A stretch of 34,288 bases of DNA from NCBI RefSeq assembly GCF_017115085.1, contig NZ_JABXKJ010000129.1, forward strand, positions 1 to 34,288, written 5' to 3'. Position numbers and translations under genes: made by a program. Below, in pieces: positions 1-7,388 of the stretch (its first letter is position 1; every line of letters begins with the position of its first letter). The notes under the pieces were generated by a model. The model was not told the origin of the DNA and did not search any database. It saw only the letters and a program-made list of their open reading frames with translations. The DNA comes from Nostoc sp. NMS7. Lineage in GTDB: Bacteria; Cyanobacteriota; Cyanobacteriia; Cyanobacteriales; Nostocaceae.

Positions 1-8
1 ACTAATTT

Positions 9-55
9 AGCGATCGCTCGTTTCAAGTCCAACATCACAAAATCGCGTTGCTCCC
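9..55 (-). repeat. Partial copy of composite small repeat, breaking the Rieske gene
   Basis: The minus strand reads GGGAGCAACGCGATTTTGTG from position 55, the same edge seen at 1797-1816 (one mismatch) and on the minus strand at 3760. It runs about 47 bases down to a HIP1 octamer at 10-17. The Rieske reading frame enters this repeat and stops inside it, so the repeat forms the artificial C-terminus of that gene. The repeat type resembles the small dispersed repeats known from Nostocales; this particular unit is not one I recognise. Confidence 0.6.
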
Positions 56-415
56 AAGTAAATCCTGTTGCTGACGAGTTGGTAGTGCTACAGTACACAG
101 ATTTTCCTGATTCTTGCTAACAAGTTCTGGATTTTCCGCTTGGGGAATATGAGTACAAATTCCTTGCTCATCAAATTGCCAACCGTGATAGCTACACATC
201 AAATTCCCCGTATTCTCATCAATGCGCCCCTCACTTAGGGGAGCAAGGCGGTGGGGACATTGATCTAAAAACACCCGGAAATCTGCGGATGATTTAGGTT
301 TCCAGATAACTAAACGCAGTCCCAAAAGTGTCACAGGTGTTGGTTGGTTGGGATCTAAGTCTTCAACTGGCGAAACTGGATACCAATGCTGAAAAAAGTT
401 GAATTGGGGTTCCAT
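35..415 (-). pseudogene. Truncated Rieske [2Fe-2S] oxygenase (N-terminal domain only)
   Basis: A 126-residue product carries a complete Rieske cluster motif: C53-x-H55 in DQCPHRLAPLSEGR and C74-x2-H77 in CSYHGWQF. This is the form found in pheophorbide a oxygenase-like cyanobacterial Rieske oxygenases, which use the cluster to pass electrons to a mononuclear iron in a C-terminal catalytic domain. Such enzymes are usually above 400 residues. Here the frame stops right after TRQQQDLL, where it runs into the repeat at 35-55, which contributes the last six residues and the stop. The catalytic domain is absent from the window, so this is probably a pseudogene. It begins 43 bases beyond the RpaB-like stop, on the same strand. 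The substrate cannot be named from the fragment. Confidence 0.8.
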
Positions 416-458
416 TTTATTATGGGAGCGTTAAATTAAGCTTACTCATATTTTTCTG

Positions 459-1232
459 CTATTCCTGTTCTGAATCAATAATTCGTGGGAAAAAATAACC
501 GCTACCTCTTGCTGTAATAATGAATTCTGGGTCGTTGGGGTCGGATTCTACCTTTGTCCGCAATCGTGAGATATGCACATCTACCACACGGGTGTCTGTA
601 TTCATCTCTGGTACAAAACCCCACAACTGCTGTAATATTTCAACCCTTGAAAAAATCTTTCCCGAATGATTCACTAACAACTCTAATAAGCTAAACTCCA
701 CACCTGTCAACCGAATGCGTTGCTCATTTTTATGGACTTGCCGCTTACTTGTATCGATTTTCAGGTCGCCTGCATGAATTATCCCAGAGTTAGGAATAGT
801 ATTGATACTGGTTTTGTGGGAGCGCCGCTTTAGTACGCAGGCAATTCGAGCTTCCAGTTCCTTGGGTGAGAAAGGTTTCGTCATGTAGTCATCAGCACCG
901 AGTTCTAGCCCAGTGATTCGGTCTGCTACATCTCCTAAAGCTGTGAGCATGATAATTGGTACGTCTGATTGTTTCCGTAATTCTTGACAGACACCGTAGC
1001 CATCTAGCTTTGGCATCATTACATCTAGAACTATTAAATCAGGGGTCAACAAGCGAAAAGCTGACAAAGCTTCTTCGCCATCACTAGCTGTAACTACACT
1101 GTAGCCAATCATTAAGAGCCGCGTCTGTAAAATCCGGCGAATGCTAACTTCGTCATCTACTACTAAGATTGTGCCTTTTTCACCTGATAAGTTTCTCAAC
1201 GCTGTTCCTTTCCAGCGAGAACTCTTAACCAT
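459..1232 (-). CDS. rpaB: OmpR/PhoB-type response regulator, RpaB-like
   Basis: The 257-residue protein has a receiver domain (about 20-135) and a C-terminal winged-helix DNA-binding domain (about 150-250). The receiver shows the acidic pair D26/D27, phospho-acceptor D70 in VLDVMMPKLDGYG, T97 and K119 in TKPFSP. The block GDVADRITGLELGADDY and the DNA-binding segment RVVDVHISRLR match cyanobacterial RpaB closely. RpaB is phosphorylated by the kinase Hik33/NblS and controls high-light and photosystem genes through HLR1 sites. An N-terminal extension of about 18 residues precedes the receiver. Nostocales carry RpaB and close relatives, so this may be a paralogue rather than the main RpaB. It lies upstream of the truncated Rieske gene on the same strand. 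Confidence 0.85.
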   Translation of the reverse strand: MVKSSRWKGTALRNLSGEKGTILVVDDEVSIRRILQTRLLMIGYSVVTASDGEEALSAFRLLTPDLIVLDVMMPKLDGYGVCQELRKQSDVPIIMLTALGDVADRITGLELGADDYMTKPFSPKELEARIACVLKRRSHKTSINTIPNSGIIHAGDLKIDTSKRQVHKNEQRIRLTGVEFSLLELLVNHSGKIFSRVEILQQLWGFVPEMNTDTRVVDVHISRLRTKVESDPNDPEFIITARGSGYFFPRIIDSEQE

Positions 1233-1491
1233 CTATTATCTGCTCATTAAGAGTCAAAACCGCAAAACAATCTTGAGGTACAGTCATGAGGAAAGAAGCG
1301 ATCGCTTAATACTTGCATCTGTGCAACAGATTATATTAGGGCATCTGCCCGAAAAAAAGATTTATGTCCAATTAATAAATTCTTCAGCAAGGGACTCGTA
1401 TTTTCCATAAATTTGGTGTACCTTGTTAATTCCGTGCAAATTATTTATACCTAACTTCTCCCAACTTTACTGCCATCCGATTTTTGAGCCA

Positions 1492-1866
1492 ATGCCTTCG
1501 AGAGAAAAGCCAATGAATACTTCTAATGAGATACATACCAAGAAAATCATCAAAAAATCCGACAAGCTTACCCTAAAACAGATGAAATTAATCGAAGAAG
1601 CAGAAGACCAACTTCTTCAAGCCGATACTGTCAATTCTACTGCCCCTGTGGTTTATGATAAACCAGTAGCGATTTCAGAGCCTAGAGTTCCTGACTATAT
1701 TCCATTTCTTGACAATCTTCCGGTACAATCGGTGGGCAACTCTGGCTGGCAGGTTTCTGATGTCTGGCGGGATATTCGGGTGGATGATTTTTGTGGGGGA
1801 GCAACGCGATTTGGTGAGGTTGAGCAAAAAAGGTGCGATGCCTTCCGCGGGCGCAGCCATCGCTAA
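1492..1866 (+). pseudogene. Unrecognised hypothetical protein truncated by repeat
   Basis: The frame can start at ATG 1492 or, more likely, at ATG 1513 (MNTSNEIHTKK). The first 75 residues are charged and helix-prone (KKSDKLTLKQMKLIEEAEDQ); no family was recognised. From about 1797 the frame runs into the composite repeat and the last 23 residues (ending in CDAFRGRSHR) are translated repeat DNA. A similar peptide, CDACGGRSHR, appears inside the oxygenase at 30347-31075 because the same hairpin repeat is read in the same frame there. The native C-terminus is therefore lost or replaced. Confidence 0.4.
1797..1863 (+). repeat. 67-bp composite repeat, left copy of an inverted pair
   Basis: A 67-base unit starts with GGGAGCAACGCGATTTGGTG, has a variable 15-base middle, and ends in a 29-base hairpin-type repeat (1835-1863, GCGATGCC...GCCATCGC). 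It matches the reverse complement of 3694-3760 at 56 of 67 positions without gaps. The two copies flank the segment containing the transposase at 2016-3488. Confidence 0.7.
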
Positions 1867-2015
1867 AAACCTATGTAACTGTACTTATAAGATTTATTAC
1901 TTTAAACCAAATATTAATACCGTGTTAACTTGTAGATGGTTTTAAGATAGAAAAAAAGGTAGGATTCCCTTTGGAGTAAAGGTTTTGATATCTGACATCA
2001 AAACAAAAACAGGGA

Positions 2016-3488
2016 ATGCTTACCATGAAAAATAATATATATTGTACTTTTGATTTAAGCAAATCAATGTCACAATTTCAAGAAAAAGTTACGAAAGTTT
2101 TAGAATTAACGAATATCCTAGAATGGAATGGACAAACTTTCAAATTACGTGAAAAAGAGATTAGGGAATCGGCATTAATTTTAGCAGGAGAATGTATTGC
2201 TTTGTTGCTTCATAACTTGTCTAAATCTCAAGAATTTTTGCACAAAACAATGCAGGAAACTCAGGGATGGTGGCACAATAAGACGCGAAAGCACGGTTGT
2301 AAAAAACGGCAAATATTAACAGTTGGGAATGTTGTAGTAACTTGAAAGCTACCGTATGTAGTTGAACGTCAGACTCAACCAAATAAAAATAAAAAATCTT
2401 TACATGAAGGATTCTGCCCATTCTTAAGATATTTAGGAATGTCCGAAGGTTTAACCCCTGGAGTTTTATCGACTGTTGCCCAATATGGTGCAATTGCTGG
2501 CTCCTTTGAGGCAGCACGGACAACATTAATTGATTGGGGCATAAATATTAGTTTAAAACGCATAGAACGGCTAACATATTACTTTGGTAAAATTGGTATA
2601 AATCTACGTGATTCAAAAACAACAAGTTTAGAGCTTGGTAGTTTACCTATGAGTAACATTCTTAAAGACCAGCGTGTTGTTATTGCTGTAGATGGTGGTC
2701 GTACACGGATTCGGATTAATATAAAAGGTAGGCGTAAGGTTAAGACTAATCGTGTAGGCTTTACAGGAGAATGGATTGAACCAAAACTATTAACAATTTA
2801 TGTAGTGAATGAGCAAGGTGAAAAAATCAGGAATGGAGAGATTCCAATTACCAATGATGGAACTTATAAAGGATATCAAGGATTTTTGCAGATATTAGAG
2901 ATGTACTTGGTTAATTTAGGTATTAGTCAAGCGAAACAGGTTTTATTGATTGCGGATGGAGCAGAATGGATCTGGATACATATTCCCCCTTTACTCAAAA
3001 AGTTAAAATGCCCACCTGAAACTTATCAGTTATTAGACTTTTTTCACGCTGCGTCACATTTACAAGATTTTGCTGATGCTGCTTTTAGCACAAATAATGA
3101 GCGTCAACAATGGTTTCAAAAGGCTCGAAAAAGTTTAAAAAAAGGTCAGGCACTAGATTTAATGAGAAATATGGGTGAATTTATTTTTGAGGCGAACGGA
3201 GAGCGCCTTAAAATTTTGGTACGAGAGCGAAACTATATTTTAAAAGCTTACCCACGCAGGCTTTTAAAGTATAACGAAGTCGCGTCTCGAAAATTACCTC
3301 TTGGTAGTGGTGCTGTTGAAAGTTTGATTCGTCAAGTTGTTAATTTACCTATGAAAGGTAATAGTAAGTTTTGGCTTCAAGATAACGCAGAAATTATGTT
3401 GCACCTCCGTTGTCAATGGATAGCTAAAAGTTGGGATAATTTTTCTGATTCTATCTTTAATTCGTTTATCAAACCTCAAACTGCCTGA
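2016..3488 (+). pseudogene. Transposase (ISLre2/ISKra4-like DDE type) with in-frame TGA
   Basis: One continuous frame of 491 codons is split by a single TGA at 2343-2345. The upstream part (109 residues, from a start at 2016 or 2025) and the downstream part (re-opening at 2346 with KLPYVVERQ) belong to one protein. Recognisable blocks are LTPGVLSTVAQYGA, VVIAVDGGRTRIR (first Asp), VLLIADGAEW (second Asp), LLDFFHAASHL and LPLGSGAVESLIRQ (Glu), followed by MKGNSKFWLQ. This is a DDE arrangement like those of the ISLre2 and ISKra4 families; the exact family is uncertain. A downstream ATG at 2439 could yield a 349-residue product lacking the N-terminus. A C-terminal remnant of a close relative lies at 28489-28833. 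Terminal repeats were not found with confidence. Confidence 0.75.
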
Positions 3489-3693
3489 TAAATTTTATAC
3501 TTCGATTCCGCATTGAATTGATTTACTGCCATAATTGATACCAAGTCTTAAAGATTTATTGCAGATATATTTGGAAATAATCGTCAAACAACTTACTAGC
3601 AATCTTTTTGAGATATCTCATCAAGATAATTTTTCGTGCAATTACGTATGTTAATTGCAAATAAAATCACCTCATGCAGAAATGTAAGTTTTA

Positions 3694-3760
3694 GCGATCG
3701 CTGCGCCCGCCGAAGGCATCGCTGGTTTTTGATCCGACCTCACAAAATCGCGTTGCTCCC
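3694..3760 (-). repeat. 67-bp composite repeat, right copy of an inverted pair
   Basis: This is the reverse-complement partner of 1797-1863, at 84 percent identity by eye. The hairpin half is 3694-3722 and the GGGAGCAACGCG half is 3738-3760 on the minus strand. The rest of the gap 3489-3693 holds an inverted repeat GCAATTA/TAATTGC at 3638-3658 with a 7-base loop, and nothing else I can identify. Confidence 0.7.
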
Positions 3761-3783
3761 TGTCTACTTTTTTACATAATTCA

Positions 3784-3990
3784 TTGTTGATTGCTCCAAT
3801 CTTATTAGCAGTTAGTCTGATCAATGCTCAAGGTGCATCAGCTATTCCAGCAGATATGCAGACTACCGAATTCCAGATAAAAGAAGATGTGGTTGCTCAA
3901 ACAGATAATCAAGCTGTTGTGAGTGCACTTATCGGCGTTACTTCATCTGACCAGATCCAGCAGTTCAATGATGAAGCGATGGCGTCTTGA
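3784..3990 (+). pseudogene. Small secreted hypothetical protein, 5' end cut by repeat
   Basis: The frame begins with a signal-peptide-like hydrophobic stretch (LLIAPILLAVSLINAQGASA) followed by about 45 polar residues. There is no ATG at the front: TTG codons at 3784 and 3787 are the only starts, and the frame stays open upstream into the repeat that ends at 3760. The most economical reading is that the repeat replaced the native start region. No family was recognised. Signal peptidase cleavage after ASA would leave a 50-residue mature peptide. Confidence 0.4.
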
Positions 3991-4079
3991 AGTTCGTAAT
4001 ACCAGTTATTGGCTACTTCAGCACTCAGATTGTCGCACATCCAGCGATAGGACATTTCGATTTCTTGAGGTTTGAGCTC

Positions 4080-5729
4080 TTAATTGTTGACAGCATGAGA
4101 ATTTGGAACAAGAAGCTGAGGCTCCCTACGCTGTTGATAGCGACGTAAGGAATCACGCAATCGATTTTGACTTGTAGATGCTGTAGAATCAGGTTGAGAC
4201 TGGCGTTGACGGCGTAGTAATTGCCCGACTTGAGACTGAGTTTGACTTGATGTATTAGATTGTCCACCTCTACGACGGCGAGGCGCTGCTAGGGGTTGAG
4301 TAGATGTATTAGATTCGACATTTTGTCGGCGAGGAATTAAAGTAGATTCTCTATTTCTGACGATATTTGGTGGTATAATAGATTCACGCTGCCTACTTGC
4401 AGGTTGTTGAGTCACATCCATAATTGTTGGAGAAATTAACCGTCGCTTGCGCCTGGGATTTGCCGTAGTAGAACTAGAATTATTCGCATTGCTCTGGTTT
4501 GTTTGTTGTGCTTGTGTCTGTCTTTTGCGTTCTTGAAGTTCACGGTAATGCTGTGAACCTTCTAGGGCATATTCAGTAGCAATAGACACACCTTGTCTTT
4601 TTTTAGATGTCGGTTTCAATTTCCAATCCCGCGCCTGTCTCAATGTTTCTTCATCTAAATCATGATTTCCGCTAGAGTGAGCAATATGCACATTTGTGAC
4701 ATTCCCTCGTTCATCAGTATCAACAGTTACCTCTACCCTACCTTCGATTCCTCGCCGTCTTGCTGACTCTGGATATCTGGGACGACAACTGTCTTCACGG
4801 CAAGCTGCGCGACCGTTCTCGGAATTGTTGTTATCGCCAGTGCCAGCACTGTTTCCTGAACCAGCGTTTACTCTTGGAGTTCTTGAAGATGTAGCTACTG
4901 TAGAACCATTTCGTCCTTCATTGCCATTGCCGATGCCTGAATGACCACTAGTGCCAGTACCATTTCTACTACCTCTACCTGAGTTGCTGTTAGTGCCAGT
5001 ACCACTGCCGCGACCTAAATCTTCATTAATGCCAGTACCATTTCTACTAACATGAACAGAACCAATGCTAGAGCTACCTGTTAAGATAGAGTTAGTGCCT
5101 CCAGCAAGTGTTTTAGAATCTCTTATATCTCGCAGCAAATTTTGGAGCTTGCTACTATTGCCTCCCTCATTTTCAGATGAATGGGTTGACGAAGAATTAG
5201 TAGCAACTGAGGTAGATTGAGCCGTTGATGATTTTTTAATAGTTTCTTGGTTCGCTACTTTAATTGGTTTTACAAGTGTTAGTGATGTTTGTGGTTGTTT
5301 TACTAATTCCTGATTTGGGGTTTTTGAGATAGTTTTTTGAGGTTCTCTACGAGAAAAGTTTTTTGTTGGGATTGTTTCTATCGGAAATTGTTTTTCTGCA
5401 ACTACTGGTGAATTTTTCAGCTCAGTTACTTTGGTAAGTTTTTGTACTGGAGTCATAGAAGAACTATTTTTTGGTTCCTTTAGCGTTTCTTGTTTTAAAT
5501 CTATAGGTGTATTTGCTAGCTCTTTAGCAGGTGTTTCTACAATAGTCACTTCAATTGGTTCGTTTTTACTTAATGGGGCTTTTACTAATAAACTGTTAAC
5601 AGCGAAAATAGCTAAAACTAGTACTCCAATATGTAATGCAAATGAGCCAATCAAACTAAAAGCAATGAAAGATTTTAGTGTCGCGGCTTCTTTTTCTCGG
5701 CTCTTTAATACAGTCTCAGAAAGGCTCAT
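4080..5729 (-). CDS. tonB: TonB energy-transducing protein with long C-terminal tail
   Basis: TonB couples the ExbB/ExbD proton motor of the inner membrane to outer-membrane receptors. Residues 21-47 form one N-terminal membrane helix containing S29-x3-H33, equivalent to the Ser-x3-His pair needed in the TonB membrane anchor. Residues 50-200 form a Lys/Pro/Ser-rich spacer, 209-305 a Gly/Ser/Asn-rich segment with GTG and GRGS repeats, and 316-390 the TonB C-terminal fold (RPRYPESARRRGIEGRVEV, then LKPTSKKRQGVSIATEY). Unusually the protein goes on for about 160 more residues, rich in Arg, Gln and Ser, so the TonB fold is not terminal. No exbB or exbD is in the window. The fecE-type gene lies 123 bases upstream on the same strand. 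A fragment of a related TonB lies at 28254-28392. Confidence 0.85.
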   Translation of the reverse strand: MSLSETVLKSREKEAATLKSFIAFSLIGSFALHIGVLVLAIFAVNSLLVKAPLSKNEPIEVTIVETPAKELANTPIDLKQETLKEPKNSSSMTPVQKLTKVTELKNSPVVAEKQFPIETIPTKNFSRREPQKTISKTPNQELVKQPQTSLTLVKPIKVANQETIKKSSTAQSTSVATNSSSTHSSENEGGNSSKLQNLLRDIRDSKTLAGGTNSILTGSSSIGSVHVSRNGTGINEDLGRGSGTGTNSNSGRGSRNGTGTSGHSGIGNGNEGRNGSTVATSSRTPRVNAGSGNSAGTGDNNNSENGRAACREDSCRPRYPESARRRGIEGRVEVTVDTDERGNVTNVHIAHSSGNHDLDEETLRQARDWKLKPTSKKRQGVSIATEYALEGSQHYRELQERKRQTQAQQTNQSNANNSSSTTANPRRKRRLISPTIMDVTQQPASRQRESIIPPNIVRNRESTLIPRRQNVESNTSTQPLAAPRRRRGGQSNTSSQTQSQVGQLLRRQRQSQPDSTASTSQNRLRDSLRRYQQRREPQLLVPNSHAVNN

Positions 5730-5852
5730 AATTTACTGTTTCCAAAATTAATTACTTGAATTAGCTCAGTGAACAGAAAAGTTTAAATAACGAACAAAGT
5801 GTATATAAGATTTAAATCATTAAATATAATAGTTCCTGAAGCTCTAGAGTAA

Positions 5853-6662
5853 TTACTTTTGGTATTTATGAGATTGTCGTCCCAAAGGTAAACATAAAGG
5901 TGTTCCCACTACTGGGTCTGGCACAATTCGACAAGCTAATCCAAACACCTCCTGCACCATTTCTTCTGTCATGACATCTGCTGGATTTCCATAACCCATA
6001 ACAGCGCCATCACGTAAAGCTACTAGGTTATGAGCATAACGACACGCCTGATTCAGGTCATGCAATACCATGACAATTGTTCTTCCCTCAAGTTGATTCA
6101 AATCCCACAGTAATTCCAGCACCTCCACTTGATGAGCTAAATCTAAGAAAGTAGTCGGCTCATCCAATAATAAAATTTGTGTATCTTGTGCTAAAGTCAT
6201 GGCTATCCAAGCACGTTGCCTCTGTCCACCAGAGAGGGTATCTACGGCTCTATTAGCTAATTCGTTAAGGTCTGTAGTTGTTAATGCTTTGCGGACTTGA
6301 AGTTCATCTTCAGCAGTCCAAGATTGAAACCAACTTTTTTGATATGGATAACGACCAAGTGCAACCAAATCTCGCACAGTCAACCCTTCTGGTGCGGATG
6401 GGACTTGAGGAAGAATACTAAGTTGCTGTGCAACTGTGGTTGTTGACTGTCGAAAGATATCAACCCCATTGAGATATACATTACCAATGTGGGGTTTGAG
6501 TAATCTAGCCAAACCCAGCAGTAGAGTAGATTTCCCGCAGCCATTGGGGCCGACTAAAGCAGTAATTTGTCCTGTGGTAATCAACAGGTTCAGATCGGAT
6601 ATAATTGGCTTGCCGTCGTAACCGAGTCCCAGATGTTGGGTTTCAAGGACTGTGTTCTTCAT
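5853..6662 (-). CDS. fecE: ABC transporter ATPase for iron-siderophore uptake (FecE type)
   Basis: From ATG 6662 the product is 269 residues; the frame is open six codons further. In this numbering it shows Walker [10 protein letters not shown] (38-46), Q-loop Q86, signature LSGGQRQR (143-150), Walker [14 protein letters not shown] with D167/E168, and switch His 201 in [15 protein letters not shown]. The end [19 protein letters not shown] is typical of FecE/FhuC/FepC-type ATPases, which power import of ferric siderophores through FecCD permeases. No permease gene adjoins it; the matching FecCD pair lies 19 kb away at 25720-27290, also on the minus strand. The downstream gene is tonB. Confidence 0.9.
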   Translation of the reverse strand: MKNTVLETQHLGLGYDGKPIISDLNLLITTGQITALVGPNGCGKSTLLLGLARLLKPHIGNVYLNGVDIFRQSTTTVAQQLSILPQVPSAPEGLTVRDLVALGRYPYQKSWFQSWTAEDELQVRKALTTTDLNELANRAVDTLSGGQRQRAWIAMTLAQDTQILLLDEPTTFLDLAHQVEVLELLWDLNQLEGRTIVMVLHDLNQACRYAHNLVALRDGAVMGYGNPADVMTEEMVQEVFGLACRIVPDPVVGTPLCLPLGRQSHKYQK

Positions 6663-6972
6663 AGGGCTTTCTGATCTCAAGGATAACTCTAGTTTGTCTG
6701 GGAGTGCGTAGCTGCAAAGCGGCTAATGCTAGCAGATCGCTTTGGAGTTGAACTGTAAAGCGATGGCTTTGCCAACGCCAAGGGCGAACGCATACCAAAA
6801 ATTTCCCCTCAAGTTAGGAACTTCCTTTCTAAAAAGTACCCTATTGCTTTTAGGACAGGGAGCAGGGGGAGGAAAAATCATTTGATTCCAGGAATTGGAT
6901 AATTTATTTTTTGGAGTTCTCAAGGGCGATCGCCCTTCAAGATAGATATTTAGATTGTACTGTGATGATATT

Positions 6973-6987
6973 ACCAATAATCTTGGC
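6973..6987. promoter_or_regulatory. Candidate operator ACCAA-N5-TTGGC
   Basis: The sequence ACCAATAATCTTGGC is an inverted repeat with one mismatch to the ACCAA-N5-TTGGT form found exactly at 24453 and 24533. It lies far (about 400 bases) from the receptor 1 start. The same position in the duplicated region, 14894-14908, carries ACCAATAATATTGGC. Confidence 0.35.
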
Positions 6988-7055
6988 TACTTAATACTGC
7001 ATTTGGTAAAGATACTCTGACAAAAGGCTTGGGTCAACTTAACAGTACTTTGCTG

Positions 7056-7068
7056 AATGATTTTCATT
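7056..7068. promoter_or_regulatory. Fur-box-like core
   Basis: AATGATTTTCATT has perfect AATGA/TCATT arms and matches the Fur consensus core AATGATAATCATT at 11 of 13 positions. It lies about 320 bases before the receptor start at 7389, so the transcription start would have to be distal. The duplicate region near 14977 has a degraded version. Confidence 0.4.
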
Positions 7069-7388
7069 AAAAACGGCTTCAGTACTCAATTGTAGTCGCC
7101 CAATCATGAGTTATGGCCATTAGAGAAGCAAGATTTGGGATACTCTTTCTCAGATTTGGATCAAAAATATATCTAGTATTTTACTCAACTTTGTTGGTAA
7201 TATTCAAACTACGTTAAATGACGTACCTGATGCAGCAGTCCCAATTCGAGTAACACGAATCTTGGGGTGAAATTGTTATGGGGTTTTGGATAGAGGGTAA
7301 TAGATTTTCCACTTCCCCTTCAGACCTTAATTCCTTAACTAAGCTTGTGGTGAGCGACAGATGAGCAAATGTGTGTGAGTATTTTTCA

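Larger units (their letters stand above)
6663..7388. other. Long intergenic region upstream of receptor 1, duplicated at 14640-15286
   Basis: No gene was supported in these 726 bases. From about 6712 it aligns in stretches with 14768-15286, which precedes the receptor ghost. Both share a segment around TGTGATGATATTACCAATAA, the segment AAAGATACTCTGACAAAA, and the leader GTGGTGAG just before the start codon. It contains a Fur-like core at 7056-7068, an ACCAA-N5-TTGG palindrome at 6973-6987, a degraded second copy at 7184-7198, a hairpin-type repeat around 6762-6795 and a HIP1 palindrome near 6930. It probably holds the receptor 1 promoter. Confidence 0.6.

Noticed and set aside
1141..1410. 89-codon plus-strand frame
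   Set aside because: It is antisense to the RpaB-like gene for its first third, and the remainder is intergenic with no recognisable protein features.
1958..2025. Inverted repeat GGTAGGATTCCCT / AGGGAATGCTTACC before the transposase
   Set aside because: Arms are imperfect and lie too close to the start to define an element end; it may be an expression-limiting hairpin, but support is weak.
1881..3500. Possible terminal inverted repeats of the first transposase element
   Set aside because: GTACTTATAAGATTTAT on the left and GTATAAAATTTAT on the right (reverse complement) only align with a gap, so the ends of this element remain undefined.
4860..5060. CRISPR-like or satellite repeat in the Gly-rich stretch of tonB
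   Set aside because: The repeats are irregular codon-level GTG/GRG repeats within one reading frame, with no constant spacer structure.
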